From positions 186,001-250,000 of the forward strand of contig NZ_JANZKJ010000007.1 in the NCBI RefSeq assembly GCF_025642975.1: a DNA stretch of 64,000 nt, read 5' to 3'. This document shows positions 35,521-45,298 of the stretch, one piece after another (within the stretch, counting starts at the first letter, position 1; each line of letters opens with the position of its first letter). The notes below the pieces were generated by a model, which did not search any database, had not been told where the DNA came from, and was given only the letters and a program-made list of their open reading frames with translations. Origin of the DNA: Pseudomonas sp. RIT-PI-S (lineage in GTDB: Bacteria; Pseudomonadota; Gammaproteobacteria; Pseudomonadales; Pseudomonadaceae). The translations under genes were made by a program, and so were the position numbers.

Positions 35521-35660
35521 GCATTTCTGCGCAGCCAAGGCTTAGTTCGAAGGCAAGTCGCAGACGGCATCAGCTAGTCTTATTGTGAACGATTATGGTG
35601 CAAGTATTTAAGGTATCCGAGAAGCTTTCAATTTTGCGTGAGAAACACCGTTGATACACG

Positions 35661-36905
35661 TTAATCCCAGCTCAACGCGCCGCCCGTTTGATACTCGATC
35701 ACCCGCGTCTCGAAGAAGTTCTTCTCTTTCTTCAAGTCCATGATCTCGCTCATCCATGGGAACGGGTTGGTGGTGCCTGGGTATTCTTCCTTCAGGCCGA
35801 TTTGCGACAGGCGGCGGTTGGCGATGAACTTGAGGTAGTCCTCCATCATGGCCGCGTTCATGCCCAACACGCCGCGTGGCATGGTGTCGCGAGCGTATTC
35901 GATCTCCAGCTGGGTGCCCTGGAGGATCATCTGGGTGGCTTCTTCCTTGAGCTCGGCATCCCACAGGTGCGGGTTTTCGATCTTGATCTGGTTGATCACG
36001 TCGATGCCGAAGTTCAGGTGCATGGATTCGTCGCGCAGGATGTACTGGAACTGCTCGGCGACGCCGGTCATCTTGTTGCGGCGGCCCATGGAGAGGATCT
36101 GGGTGAAGCCGCAGTAGAAGAAGATCCCTTCCAGCACGCAGTAATAGGCGATCAGGTTGCGCAGCAGTTCCTTGTCGGTTTCCGGTGTACCGGTGTTGAA
36201 CTGCGGGTCGGAGATGGCGCGGGTGTACTTCAGGCCCCAGGCGGCTTTCTTCGCGACCGACGGGATCTCGTGGTACATGTTGAAGATCTCGCCTTCATCC
36301 ATGCCCAGCGACTCGATGCAGTACTGGTAGGCGTGGGTGTGGATCGCCTCTTCGAACGCCTGGCGCAGGATGTACTGGCGGCATTCGGGGTTGGTGATCA
36401 GGCGGTACACCGCCAGGGCCAGGTTGTTGGCCACCAGCGAGTCGGCGGTGGAGAAGAAGCCCAGGTTGCGCATCACGATCCGGCGTTCGTCGTCGGTCAG
36501 GCCTTCCGGGCTCTTCCACAGGGCGATGTCGGCGGTCATGTTGACCTCTTGCGGCATCCAGTGGTTGGCGCAGCCGTCGAGGTACTTCTGCCAGGCCCAG
36601 TCATACTTGAACGGCACCAGTTGGTTCAGGTCGGCGCGGCAGTTGATCATGCGCTTTTCATCGACCTTCACCCGGGTAGCCGAGCCTTCCAGCTCGGCCA
36701 GGCCCTCGGCGATGTCCAGGCTGTTCAGTGCGGCCTTGGCGCGGGCTACCGCGGCGCTGTCGTCAGCGGTCACTTCGCGGGCTTGCAGGGCAGCGGCGTC
36801 ACCGGCGCTGTCGAGTTTATCCATGGCGGTGGCTTCAGCCTGGGCGCCAATGCCCGCTACGGCGGCTTCGCCGTCGTCTTTATCGAATTCGTCCCAGCTC
36901 AGCAT
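35661..36905 (-). CDS. nrdB: Ribonucleoside-diphosphate reductase class Ia, beta subunit NrdB
   Basis: A 414-residue cytosolic diiron protein that supplies the radical to NrdA for dNTP synthesis. After an acidic, Ala-rich N-terminal extension of about 80 residues, the ferritin-like core shows [29 protein letters not shown] with metal ligands Glu/His, and [13 protein letters not shown] as the second EXXH pair. The C-terminus ([11 protein letters not shown]) is the tail that docks to NrdA. It follows nrdA in the same direction with a 159-base gap. Confidence 0.95.
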   Translation of the reverse strand: MLSWDEFDKDDGEAAVAGIGAQAEATAMDKLDSAGDAAALQAREVTADDSAAVARAKAALNSLDIAEGLAELEGSATRVKVDEKRMINCRADLNQLVPFKYDWAWQKYLDGCANHWMPQEVNMTADIALWKSPEGLTDDERRIVMRNLGFFSTADSLVANNLALAVYRLITNPECRQYILRQAFEEAIHTHAYQYCIESLGMDEGEIFNMYHEIPSVAKKAAWGLKYTRAISDPQFNTGTPETDKELLRNLIAYYCVLEGIFFYCGFTQILSMGRRNKMTGVAEQFQYILRDESMHLNFGIDVINQIKIENPHLWDAELKEEATQMILQGTQLEIEYARDTMPRGVLGMNAAMMEDYLKFIANRRLSQIGLKEEYPGTTNPFPWMSEIMDLKKEKNFFETRVIEYQTGGALSWD

Positions 36906-37064
36906 GGTGGGTATCTCCTGCTTTGAAGATCACCAGGCAGGCGCCCAGTGAACTTGGTGTGAGTGGTGCCCGCCTGGCGGCGAGCAGCCTTTCTGAATGA
37001 GGCCGTCGGGCCTCGTTGCCGGCCGGTTTGGCGCCTGAAGGGGCAGGCGCCTGGCGCGGCGGTG

Positions 37065-39962
37065 TTACTGGCAAGCCTCGCAATCCGGCTCGTCGATGGC
37101 GCAGGCCTTGGGCACCGGGGCCGGGCCGGCTGGCGCGGCGGCCGCGGGGGCGGCTTGCAGGGCGCCGTCGCCACCGCTGCTCACGGCGTTGAGCTTGCCG
37201 GTGCTGATGGTGGACTTCTCGGTGCTGGTCGCGGCCAGGGCACGGAGGTAGTAGGTGGTTTTCAAGCCACGGAACCAGGCCATGCGGTAGGTGACGTCCA
37301 GCTTCTTGCCCGACGCGCCGGCGATGTACAGGTTCAGCGATTGCGCCTGGTCGATCCACTTCTGGCGACGGCTGGCGGCTTCGACGATCCACTTGGTGTC
37401 CACTTCGAACGCGGTGGCGTACAGGTCCTTGAGCTCTTGCGGAATGCGCTCGATCTGCTGCACGGAACCGTCGTAGTACTTCAGGTCGTTGATCATGACC
37501 GAGTCCCACAGGTCGCGTGCCTTGAGGTCGCGCACCAGGTAGGGGTTGATCACGGTGAACTCGCCGGAGAGGTTCGATTTCACGTACAGGTTCTGGTAGG
37601 TCGGCTCGATGGACTGCGACACGCCCGTGATGTTGGCGATGGTCGCGGTCGGCGCGATGGCCATGATGTTCGAGTTGCGAATGCCTTTTTTCACACGCTC
37701 GCGCACCGGCGCCCAGTCCAGGGTTTCGTCCAGGTTGACGTCGATGTACTTGGCTCCACGGGCCTCGATCAGGATCTGTTGCGAATCCAGCGGCAGCACG
37801 CCCTTGGACCACAGCGAACCGTCGAACGTCTGGTAGGCGCCGCGCTCGTCGGCCAGGTCACAAGAAGCCTGGATGGCGAAGTAGCTCACCGCTTCCATGG
37901 ACTTGTCGGCGAACTCGACCGCGGCGTCCGAGCCATAGGCGATGTGCTGCAGGTACAGCGCGTCCTGGAAGCCCATGATGCCCAAGCCTACCGGGCGGTG
38001 CTTGAGGTTGGAGTTGCGGGCCTGCGGCACCGAGTAGTAGTTGATGTCGATCACGTTGTCGAGCATGCGCACGGCGGTCTTGACGGTGCGCGAAAGCTTG
38101 GCGGTATCCAGCTTGCCGTCGACGATGTGGTTCGGCAGGTTGATCGAGCCCAGGTTGCAGACCGCGATCTCGTCCTTGTTGGTGTTCAAGGTGATCTCGG
38201 TGCATAGGTTCGAGCTGTGGACCACGCCCACGTGCTGCTGCGGGCTGCGCAGGTTGCACGGATCCTTGAAGGTCAACCACGGGTGGCCGGTCTCGAACAG
38301 CATCGAGAGCATCTTGCGCCACAGGTCCTTGGCTTGAAGGGTCTTGTAGACCTTGATCTTGCCGTACTCGATCAGGGCTTCGTAATACTCGTAGCGCTCT
38401 TCGAAGGCCTTGCCGGTGAGGTCGTGCAGGTCTGGCGTTTCGGACGGGGAGAAGAGGGTCCACTTGCCGTCTTCGAACACGCGCTTCATGAACAGGTCTG
38501 GAATCCAGTTGGCGGTGTTCATGTCGTGGGTGCGGCGACGGTCGTCACCGGTGTTCTTGCGCAGCTCGAGGAATTCCTCGATGTCCAAGTGCCAGGTTTC
38601 CAGGTAGGCGCACACCGCGCCCTTGCGCTTGCCGCCCTGGTTGACCGCGACCGCGGTGTCGTTGACCACCTTCAGGAAGGGCACGACGCCCTGGGACTTG
38701 CCGTTGGTGCCCTTGATGTACGAGCCCAGCGCGCGCACGGGGGTCCAGTCGTTCCCCAGGCCGCCGGCGAACTTGGACAGCATGGCGTTATCGTGGATCG
38801 CGCCGTAGATGCCCGAGAGGTCGTCCGGCACGGTGGTCAGGTAGCACGAGGACAGCTGCGGGCGCAGGGTGCCGGCGTTGAACAGGGTCGGCGTGGAGGC
38901 CATGTAGTCGAACGAAGACAGCAGGCGGTAGAACTCGATGGCGCGTTCGTCGCGGTTGCTTTCCTCGATGGCCAGGCCCATGGCCACGCGCATGAAGAAC
39001 ACCTGCGGCAGCTCGAAGCGCACGCCATCCTTGTGGATGAAGTAACGGTCGTAGAGGGTCTGCAGGCCCAGGTAGGTGAACTGCTGGTCGCGCTCGTGAT
39101 CGATGGCCGCGCCCAGCTTGGCCAGGTCGAACCTGGCCAGTTCCGGGTTCAGCAGCTCGTATTCCACGCCCTTGGCCACGTAGGCAGGCAGCGCCTTGGC
39201 GTAGAGGTCGGCCATTTCGTGGTGGGTCGCGCTATCGGCCACTTCGAGGAAGCTCAGGGCTTCGGCGCGCAGGGTGTCCATCAGCAGGCGTGCGGTCACG
39301 AAGGAGTAGTTGGGCTCACGCTCCACCAGGGTGCGGGCGGTCATCACCAGCGCGGTGTTGACGTCCTTGAGGGCCACGCCGTCGTAGAGGTTCTTCAGGG
39401 TTTCGCGCTGGATCAGCTCGCCTTCGACTTCCTGCAAGCCTTCGCAGGCCTCGGAAATGATGGTGTTCATGCGGCCCATGTCCAGCGGCTCGAGGCTGCC
39501 GTCGGCGCGGGTCACGCGAATGCTCGGGTGCGGCTGCGCGGGCTGGCCGGCGCTGCTGCGGCTGGCACGCTCCTTGGCGCGCTGGTCACGATAGATCACG
39601 TAGTCGCGGGCGACCTTCTGCTCGCCAGCGCGCATCAGGGCCAGTTCGACCTGGTCCTGGATTTCTTCGATATGGATGGTGCCACCGGACGGCATGCGCC
39701 GGCGGAAGGTCGCGGTGACCTGCTCGGTCAGGCGCGCGACGGTGTCGTGGATGCGCGAAGACGCGGCGGCGGTGCCGCCTTCCACTGCGAGGAACGCCTT
39801 GGTGATGGCCACGGTGATCTTGTCGTCGGTGTAAGGGACGACGGTACCGTTACGCTTGATCACGCGCAGCTGGCCGGGGGCGGTGGCGCTCAGCTCCTGA
39901 GCGGAGCCCACGCCCTGGGGCGCCTGGCCTTGCGGGTTCTCGCGAGTGGTGTCGATGTGCAT
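37065..39962 (-). CDS. nrdA: Ribonucleoside-diphosphate reductase class Ia, alpha subunit NrdA
   Basis: About 965 residues from the ATG at 39962, preceded by GGAGA; a GTG four codons upstream is less likely. Two ATP-cone domains are visible: VIKRNGTVVPYTDDKI and later IRVTRADGSLEPLDMGRMN, as in Pseudomonas NrdA. Catalytic cysteines occur in QLSSCYLTTVPDD, SSNLCTEITLNTN and AVCNLGSINLPNH, and the C-terminal redox pair is CEACQ. It reduces all four ribonucleoside diphosphates. Length exceeds E. coli NrdA because of the extra cone. Confidence 0.96.
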   Translation of the reverse strand: MHIDTTRENPQGQAPQGVGSAQELSATAPGQLRVIKRNGTVVPYTDDKITVAITKAFLAVEGGTAAASSRIHDTVARLTEQVTATFRRRMPSGGTIHIEEIQDQVELALMRAGEQKVARDYVIYRDQRAKERASRSSAGQPAQPHPSIRVTRADGSLEPLDMGRMNTIISEACEGLQEVEGELIQRETLKNLYDGVALKDVNTALVMTARTLVEREPNYSFVTARLLMDTLRAEALSFLEVADSATHHEMADLYAKALPAYVAKGVEYELLNPELARFDLAKLGAAIDHERDQQFTYLGLQTLYDRYFIHKDGVRFELPQVFFMRVAMGLAIEESNRDERAIEFYRLLSSFDYMASTPTLFNAGTLRPQLSSCYLTTVPDDLSGIYGAIHDNAMLSKFAGGLGNDWTPVRALGSYIKGTNGKSQGVVPFLKVVNDTAVAVNQGGKRKGAVCAYLETWHLDIEEFLELRKNTGDDRRRTHDMNTANWIPDLFMKRVFEDGKWTLFSPSETPDLHDLTGKAFEERYEYYEALIEYGKIKVYKTLQAKDLWRKMLSMLFETGHPWLTFKDPCNLRSPQQHVGVVHSSNLCTEITLNTNKDEIAVCNLGSINLPNHIVDGKLDTAKLSRTVKTAVRMLDNVIDINYYSVPQARNSNLKHRPVGLGIMGFQDALYLQHIAYGSDAAVEFADKSMEAVSYFAIQASCDLADERGAYQTFDGSLWSKGVLPLDSQQILIEARGAKYIDVNLDETLDWAPVRERVKKGIRNSNIMAIAPTATIANITGVSQSIEPTYQNLYVKSNLSGEFTVINPYLVRDLKARDLWDSVMINDLKYYDGSVQQIERIPQELKDLYATAFEVDTKWIVEAASRRQKWIDQAQSLNLYIAGASGKKLDVTYRMAWFRGLKTTYYLRALAATSTEKSTISTGKLNAVSSGGDGALQAAPAAAAPAGPAPVPKACAIDEPDCEACQ

Positions 39963-40423
39963 GGGGTTCTCCACGATCTCTATGTGTATTTAGGCGCGGT
40001 AGGGGTGGCCACCGTTCCATATGAAGCACGACAACCGACGAAGGCGACCTGGCCACGACGACCATCAGCCGGCTTGGCCGGAATACAGCGACTTCATGAC
40101 GAATAAGGGAGACGCGGGTGGGCGCCTCCATGGCATAGCTGGGCATGAATAGCCAAGGCGCCAACGACGTTTGGCTGCCCGTTTCGCTGATAAAAACTTC
40201 CCAACGAAAAGGCTTGAAGTTTTTATGAGAATTGTGTTGCGTTAAAGCAGCTAACCACTACATGTAGTGGGTCTCGCGCTGACGGGCTACACGATAATGC
40301 GGTTCGCTGGTCATTGCAACATCGAGAAATGTGGATAAGGTGTGGGCAAAATGTGGGGTAAACCTGAGAGCCCCGTGCCTCGCGGGTTGTAGGAATTACC
40401 CTAGGAAATGGCCACTCGTCACG
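39963..40423. other. 461-base upstream region of nrdA
   Basis: No gene is apparent. The region holds the long nrdA 5' segment, a perfect 16-base palindrome at 40255-40270 and a weaker similar element near 40290-40303. It also separates the convergent-start PPTase gene ending at 40424. No terminator with a clear T-tract was seen. Confidence 0.6.
40255..40270. promoter_or_regulatory. Palindrome resembling an NrdR box upstream of nrdA
   Basis: CCACTACATGTAGTGG is a perfect palindrome with the CACTA...TAGTG ends of NrdR boxes, which repress ribonucleotide reductase genes when dATP is high. A weaker match, CACGATAATGCGGT, starts at 40290, roughly three helical turns away, as expected for paired boxes. 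It is about 290 bases upstream of the nrdA start. Confidence 0.6.
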
Positions 40424-41146
40424 TCAGGCCGGAACGCTGACCAAGCTCAACAAATGCCCTTCCAACACTGTGAATTGCCCTGCAAGCGTCGTACCCGATT
40501 TCCAGCCTGCGCCCAGGTCAGTGAGCAGGCGCAGCCGTGCCTGGCCCTCGCAGGACCACTCCAGCAACTCCGCAGCCTCGAAATAAAAGCGCTGGAGCAC
40601 CAGTGGGTACAGCGCCTTGAACAGGCTTTCCTTCAACGAGAAAGTCAAGGTAACCGCCAGCGCCGCCCGCTCGGGGTCGGCGGGCAGCCGCTCCAGCTCG
40701 GCGGGGGTGAGGATCTCCCCGGCCAGGCGCAATGCGCGGTCCGGGGCGAGCAGGGTTTCTGCGTCCAGCCCCAGCCCCCGTTGGGCGTGTGCTGGCGCGG
40801 CAATGGCGGCGGCCCAGCCATCGCTGTGGGTGATGGCGCCACGGATGCCCGCAGGCCACACGGGCGCGCGGTCCTCGCCAATCGGCACCTCGCACTCCGG
40901 CAGCCCCAGGCGCGACAGCACCGAGCGGGCGCACAGGCGGCCGGCCAGGAATTCAGCCTGACGCTTGGCCACCGAGCGCTCGATGCTCGCGGGCTTGGCG
41001 ATGCCGGTTCCGGGAAAGTCCTCGGGGGCCAATCGCGAAGGCTGGAAGCTGCAGCTGGCGAACAGGCTGCCCGCCACCGGCAACGGCAGCGGGCAGTGCC
41101 AGTCCAGTGGCGTGCAGCAGGCGGGGTGAAAGGTGTGGGTGGTCAT
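40424..41146 (-). CDS. 4'-phosphopantetheinyl transferase (EntD/PcpS type)
   Basis: A 240-residue enzyme from the ATG at 41146. It loads the phosphopantetheine arm of CoA onto carrier proteins of fatty-acid, siderophore or polyketide synthesis. Motifs are AEFLAGRLCARSVLSRLGL, GIRGAITHSDGWAAAI, LGLDAETLLAPDRAL with the Mg ligand, and FSLKESLFKALYP, the WFxKEA-like signature. The long frame upstream of the ATG is spurious. Its size and EntD layout agree with the single broad PPTase (PcpS) of pseudomonads. Confidence 0.9.
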   Translation of the reverse strand: MTTHTFHPACCTPLDWHCPLPLPVAGSLFASCSFQPSRLAPEDFPGTGIAKPASIERSVAKRQAEFLAGRLCARSVLSRLGLPECEVPIGEDRAPVWPAGIRGAITHSDGWAAAIAAPAHAQRGLGLDAETLLAPDRALRLAGEILTPAELERLPADPERAALAVTLTFSLKESLFKALYPLVLQRFYFEAAELLEWSCEGQARLRLLTDLGAGWKSGTTLAGQFTVLEGHLLSLVSVPA

Positions 41147-41267
41147 GGCGGCTATTGTGCCGGGCTGGGTAGGCGTTTGCCCAGTGTTGCCGAACGCCGC
41201 GAGGGTTGTGCCTGCGCGATTTTTTCGCGGGCTTTTCCCGTTCCCGCAGGGCACAACCTCTATCGGC

Positions 41268-42056
41268 TTAGAAGAACACCTTGACCAGCAAGCTGGCGGT
41301 GTTCTGGTCGGTATCGAAGTACGGGGTGTCCTTGATGCCGTACTTGTCCTTCCAGTAGTCGTATTCGATCCCCACATACAGCTGGCGCTCGGTCATGTTC
41401 AGCGCCTTGCCCAGGTCGTACTTGATCTGCGGGTTGAAGTGCAGGTTGGCGTGATAGGTGCCGCGGTTGTTGCTGTCATTGCCCACGACCCAGTCCATGA
41501 AGCCGTCGATCAGCACGTCGGATTTGCCCACGGGGATGGTGTAGGACCACACCGGGGTGATCTGCCACACGTTGTCCCCGGCGCGCGGGCCGCGGGTGAA
41601 CCGCTTGTAGAAGTTGAGCTGGAAGTAGTCGAAGCCTGGCACGTCGAAATCCAAGCCTGGGCCGATCAGGTAAGACTCGTTGTCACCCTCGCCGAACTCG
41701 TAGGTCATGGCCAGCAGCACGTCCTTGACCGGGCCGATCTTGATCGGGCGGTCGAGGATCTTGCCGGCAGAGATGCGCGGGCTGAATTCGCCATAGAGGG
41801 TACTGTTGCCTGCGCTGGAAGAGGCCTTGCCGTTATAGAAGATCTTGTCCACGAACAGGAAGTTGTCGCCGTATTTCCAGGAATCGGCATGTTCGAAGGT
41901 GAAGGTCTGTTGAATTTCTGGATCGACCGTAAAGTCCCGGCCGTTCAGGTAGGTCAGGCTGTTGCTTTGCCATTGCAGCCAATCGCCGGCGGCCTGGGCG
42001 TTGCCTGCCGCCAGCGCAGTGCCGGCGACCAGAAGGCTGGATAAGGTACGGTTCAT
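41268..42056 (-). CDS. Tsx/OmpK-like nucleoside-channel outer membrane protein
   Basis: A 262-residue beta-barrel protein with a signal peptide ending at AAGNAQA-AGDW. The barrel begins WLQWQSNSLTYLNGRDFTVD, with alternating aromatic strands such as KYGDNFLFVDKIFY and MTYEFGEGDNESYLIGPGLD, and ends in LLVKVFF with the terminal Phe typical of outer membrane proteins. The family is the nucleoside-specific channel Tsx / OmpK group. It sits next to the purine catabolic genes, consistent with nucleobase or nucleoside entry. It may share the transcript from puuD or have its own promoter. Confidence 0.88.
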   Translation of the reverse strand: MNRTLSSLLVAGTALAAGNAQAAGDWLQWQSNSLTYLNGRDFTVDPEIQQTFTFEHADSWKYGDNFLFVDKIFYNGKASSSAGNSTLYGEFSPRISAGKILDRPIKIGPVKDVLLAMTYEFGEGDNESYLIGPGLDFDVPGFDYFQLNFYKRFTRGPRAGDNVWQITPVWSYTIPVGKSDVLIDGFMDWVVGNDSNNRGTYHANLHFNPQIKYDLGKALNMTERQLYVGIEYDYWKDKYGIKDTPYFDTDQNTASLLVKVFF

Positions 42057-42391
42057 TCAAAGCTCCTGGTGAGTACGGCGGCGCTGCGTTGGCGCTACCT
42101 GGATAAAAAGTGCTGTCTGGGCGGTCAGGTTTGCTGGCCGCCACAACCCTTTAGCAATTGCTGCGCCAGCCGCCTGCTGCCAGCGATAAATAGCTGTCTG
42201 AGTGATCAAAAAAAGCCGTGAGGCCTGAATGGTCGCGTCTGAGGCTGAAAACGCCCAGGCTTGCAGCGGAAGCTCGCAAAAGGGCGCGCAGCATAAAGAG
42301 GCGCAATGTGAAAGGCAATCGCCCCAGGACGGGGCGATTTCGAAGAAGTTAGGCTGTGGTTAGCCCATAGGCAGGGCAGCGCAGGCGAGGG
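42057..42391. other. 335-base gap between puuD and the Tsx-like gene
   Basis: No ORF with support is seen. It contains a hairpin AATCGCCCC (42317-42325) / GGGGCGATT (42331-42339), which suits termination of the puuE-puuD transcript on the - strand, and AT-richer leader sequence for the Tsx-like gene. Confidence 0.6.
42317..42339 (-). terminator. Terminator hairpin after puuD
   Basis: A nine-base-pair stem AATCGCCCC/GGGGCGATT with a five-base loop lies 53 bases beyond the puuD stop on the - strand, followed there by GCCTTTC. A short T-run only, so factor-independent termination is probable but not certain. Confidence 0.6.
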
Positions 42392-43714
42392 TTACTCGCG
42401 TATGTTCGCCCCTGCGGCGATCCAGTCCCCCAGCAGCTTGCGCTCCTCGGGCGTCATCTGCGTGATGTTGCCCAACGGCATGATCTGGCTGCTGACCGCC
42501 TGCGCCTGAATGCGCGGTGCCAGTTGCTGGATCTGCTCTGGTGTATCGAAGAGAATCCCCGCCGGCGCGCTGCTGAACAACGAGCTGGTGGGGTGGGCGG
42601 AGTGGCACACCGCGCAGCGTTCCTGGATCACGCCGTGCACGCGGTCGAACCCGGTGCCTGGCTGGGCGGCCGGGGTGGCGGCGGCTGTTGCCGGAGGCGT
42701 GGCGGTTTTGGCGGCCGGCTCTGGCGTTGCCGGCTGGGTGGCCGGCCGGTCGTCGAAACGCTGCCCACCGAGGGCGGTTTCCGGCAGCGGCTGGTACTGG
42801 AGGCTGGCGCTGGTGGCGAGCGGCGCGGGGCCGGTGACGTACGCCAGGCTGACCATCGCCAGCGCGCCCACCGGCAGCGCCCAGGCGAAGCGTTGGCTGT
42901 TGTGACGGGTATTGAAGTAGTGCCGCACCAGCACGGCGATCGCGGCAATGGCGGCGAGGATCAGCCAGTTATAGGCGCTGCCGTAAGTGCTCGGGAAGTG
43001 GTTGCTGATCATGATGAACAGCACCGGCAGGGTGAAGTAGTTGTTGTGCCGCGAGCGCAACAGGCCTTTGGCGGGCAGGGCTGGGTCTGGCGTGCGGCCT
43101 TCGGCGATGGCCGCGACCAATGCCCGCTGCGCCGGCATGATCACCCGAAACACATTACCCACCATGATGGTACCCATGATCGCCCCCACATGCAGGTAGG
43201 CGCCGCGGCCACTGAACACCTGGCTGAAGCCATAGGCGGCGGCCACGATCAGCCCGAACAGCACCAACCCGAGCAGGGCGGGGCGCTCGCCCAGGGCGCT
43301 GTCGCAAAGGATTTCATAGGCCGCCCAGGCCACCGCTAACGAGCCCAGGCCAAAGGCCACGGCCACCGCTGGGCTCAAGGTGCTGCCTGGCGGCAACAGG
43401 TACAGCGCCGGGTTGGCGTAGAACACCACGCACAGCAGGGCCACCCCCGAGAGCCAAGTGGTATAGGCCTCCCACTTGAACCAATGCAGGTGTTCCGGCA
43501 TTTGCGGCGGCGCCAGCTTGAACTTGGTCAAGTGGTAAATGCCGCCGCCGTGGATCGCCCACAGCTCGCCGGCAAGCCCTTCTTTCGGGTTGCGCCGGTC
43601 CAGGTTGTTTTCCAACCACACGAAGTAGAAGGACGCGCCGATCCAGGCGATCCCCACGATCATGTGAATCCAGCGAACCCCAAGGTTCAGCCACTCCATC
43701 AGGTGTGCTTGCAC
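42392..43714 (-). CDS. puuD: Membrane urate hydroxylase PuuD with cytochrome c domain
   Basis: A 440-residue inner-membrane protein that oxidises urate to 5-hydroxyisourate, replacing a soluble uricase. The start LNLGVRWIHMIVGIAWIGAS and WLENNLDRRN are typical of the PuuD membrane domain, with about eight helices up to LPVGALAMVSLAYVTG. A proline/alanine/threonine-rich linker follows, then a cytochrome c domain with CAVCH near residue 365 and IMPLGNITQMTPEERK supplying the Met ligand. Electrons probably go to the respiratory chain. It is the last gene of the puuE operon, 3 bases after allA. Confidence 0.93.
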   Translation of the reverse strand: MQAHLMEWLNLGVRWIHMIVGIAWIGASFYFVWLENNLDRRNPKEGLAGELWAIHGGGIYHLTKFKLAPPQMPEHLHWFKWEAYTTWLSGVALLCVVFYANPALYLLPPGSTLSPAVAVAFGLGSLAVAWAAYEILCDSALGERPALLGLVLFGLIVAAAYGFSQVFSGRGAYLHVGAIMGTIMVGNVFRVIMPAQRALVAAIAEGRTPDPALPAKGLLRSRHNNYFTLPVLFIMISNHFPSTYGSAYNWLILAAIAAIAVLVRHYFNTRHNSQRFAWALPVGALAMVSLAYVTGPAPLATSASLQYQPLPETALGGQRFDDRPATQPATPEPAAKTATPPATAAATPAAQPGTGFDRVHGVIQERCAVCHSAHPTSSLFSSAPAGILFDTPEQIQQLAPRIQAQAVSSQIMPLGNITQMTPEERKLLGDWIAAGANIRE

Positions 43715-43717
43715 GCG

Positions 43718-44248
43718 TTAACCTCGAGATTCGGCGTGTGCCAGAGCCTGCTCTGGGTTCAGCAGCCATTGCTGCGCCACGGGGAAGAAATGCTCGTCGC
43801 AGTTATTGCCAGGCCCGCTGCGGTCGACCACCAGAAAGTCGTCCTGCGGCTGTAGCGCGAGCACTGGGTGGTGCCACACGCCACGGTGGTAGTTCACCCC
43901 TTGTCGGCCGTCGCTGAAAAACGCTCGGATGGCTTGCGGGTCTGGCGTATCGGCGGGGGGCGCCACCACGATCAGGAACGGGTGCCCCAGCAGCGGCATG
44001 AACGCCTGGCTGCCGTGGGGGTGGCGCTCGAGCATGCTGATCACCAGTGGCATGGCCAGTGCCTGGGCGCGGAAGATACTGATGATGCCGGTGTCTTCCG
44101 GCCCGCTTAGCTGCACCTGCGCGAGGCGGTGGTAGCGCTGGGTGGAGCCGTTGTTGATCAGAAAGTGCTCGCGCCCTTCGGTGGCGATCAGGTCACCGAA
44201 GGGTGCGAAGGCCTCGCGGCTCAGCGGCTCGATAGGCAGTTGGCGCAT
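43718..44248 (-). CDS. allA: Ureidoglycolate lyase AllA
   Basis: A 176-residue cupin-like enzyme that splits ureidoglycolate to glyoxylate and urea. Motifs are REAFAPFGDLIATEG, FRAQALAMPLVISMLERHPH and GVNYHRGVWHHPVLAL, the last holding metal-binding histidines. It lies 39 bases after allantoicase and 3 bases before puuD. Length is normal. Confidence 0.93.
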   Translation of the reverse strand: MRQLPIEPLSREAFAPFGDLIATEGREHFLINNGSTQRYHRLAQVQLSGPEDTGIISIFRAQALAMPLVISMLERHPHGSQAFMPLLGHPFLIVVAPPADTPDPQAIRAFFSDGRQGVNYHRGVWHHPVLALQPQDDFLVVDRSGPGNNCDEHFFPVAQQWLLNPEQALAHAESRG

Positions 44249-44287
44249 GGCGATAGCCCGTATGAATGGAGGAGGGGCACGTTCATT

Positions 44288-45280
44288 TCAGCGCGCTGGC
44301 CGGCCGATGATCCGCAGCCGGCTCACGCCGCCGTCGGGGAACACGTTCAGGCGAATGTGGGTAATAGGCCCGAGGTCGCGGATCTGCTCGGCAAAGTGAT
44401 GCTCCTGGTGCATCTGCAGTTTTTGGCTGGGCAGCAGTTCACGCCAGAACAGGCTTTGGGTTTCGATCTGGCTGTCGGTGCCGCCCTTCACGAACGCCGC
44501 CTGGATCGAGCAGCTGTCCGGGTAGTTGCCCTTGAAGTGCAGCGTGTCGACCACGATCTGCTCCACGGTGCCCGGGTGGCCGAGGGCGATGATCACCCAA
44601 TCGTTGCCAGGCGTGCGGCGCCGCGCGGTTTCCCAGCCGTCGCCCATGTTCACGCCACGGCCGGGGTTGAGCAGGTTGCCCATATGCCCGTAGTGCTGGT
44701 CCGAGCAGGCCAAGGCCCGGCCACCGTTGAGCGCGGCGGCCAGGTCCAGCGGCTGATCGCCCGCGCCGGCCCACTCGACGAAGGGAATGCCATGCACGCG
44801 CAGGCGCGCCACGCCGCCGTCGGGGTAAATGTTGAAGCGCAGGTGGCTCACGGGCTGGTCGTGTTCGATGGCATGGTAGTGCTGGCTGTTGCCTTGCAGT
44901 TCCACCGCCGGTAGCACTTCGAGCCACTGAGTGTGCTCGTCTGGGTCACCCGCGGCCAGGTAGCAGGCTTCCAACGACGCCGAGGGCGGATAGTTGCCGG
45001 TGAACCAGGAGGTGTCGATGTTCACCCCTTTGAGCGTACCTGGCACGCCCAGGCGGATCACTGCGTGGTCATAGCCTTCGAAGCGCTTGCGCCGTGATTC
45101 CCAGCCATCCATCCATTTGCCGTTGTCGTCGAACACGCCTTCTTTCCACACCGCCGGGTGCGGCTGGAACAGGCGGTTGACGTCGGCGAACCAGTCATCG
45201 CTCACCGACAGGGCGCGGGTGCCGAGGCGGGCGTCGGCCAGGTTGAGGTACTTTTCGAAGGGCGCGGCGTAGGCTTTCAT
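44288..45280 (-). CDS. alc: Allantoicase
   Basis: A 330-residue enzyme that converts allantoate to ureidoglycolate and urea. It is made of two repeated jelly-roll domains: the first includes [19 protein letters not shown] and [15 protein letters not shown], the second [20 protein letters not shown] and [19 protein letters not shown]. The internal repeat and the RLRVHGIPF / RLRIIGRPA ends of the two halves are diagnostic. It is the third gene of the - strand operon, 18 bases after uraD. Confidence 0.95.
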   Translation of the reverse strand: MKAYAAPFEKYLNLADARLGTRALSVSDDWFADVNRLFQPHPAVWKEGVFDDNGKWMDGWESRRKRFEGYDHAVIRLGVPGTLKGVNIDTSWFTGNYPPSASLEACYLAAGDPDEHTQWLEVLPAVELQGNSQHYHAIEHDQPVSHLRFNIYPDGGVARLRVHGIPFVEWAGAGDQPLDLAAALNGGRALACSDQHYGHMGNLLNPGRGVNMGDGWETARRRTPGNDWVIIALGHPGTVEQIVVDTLHFKGNYPDSCSIQAAFVKGGTDSQIETQSLFWRELLPSQKLQMHQEHHFAEQIRDLGPITHIRLNVFPDGGVSRLRIIGRPAR

Positions 45281-45298
45281 CGGGTAGGCCTTGAACGG

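Noticed and set aside
38217..40106. 629-codon open frame antisense to nrdA
   Set aside because: Shadow of nrdA; rich in His/Val/Gly repeats with no domain.
41147..41377. 77-codon extension upstream of the phosphopantetheinyl transferase
   Set aside because: It is antisense to the end of the Tsx-like gene and its spacer, with no family similarity; the ATG at 41146 is the natural start.
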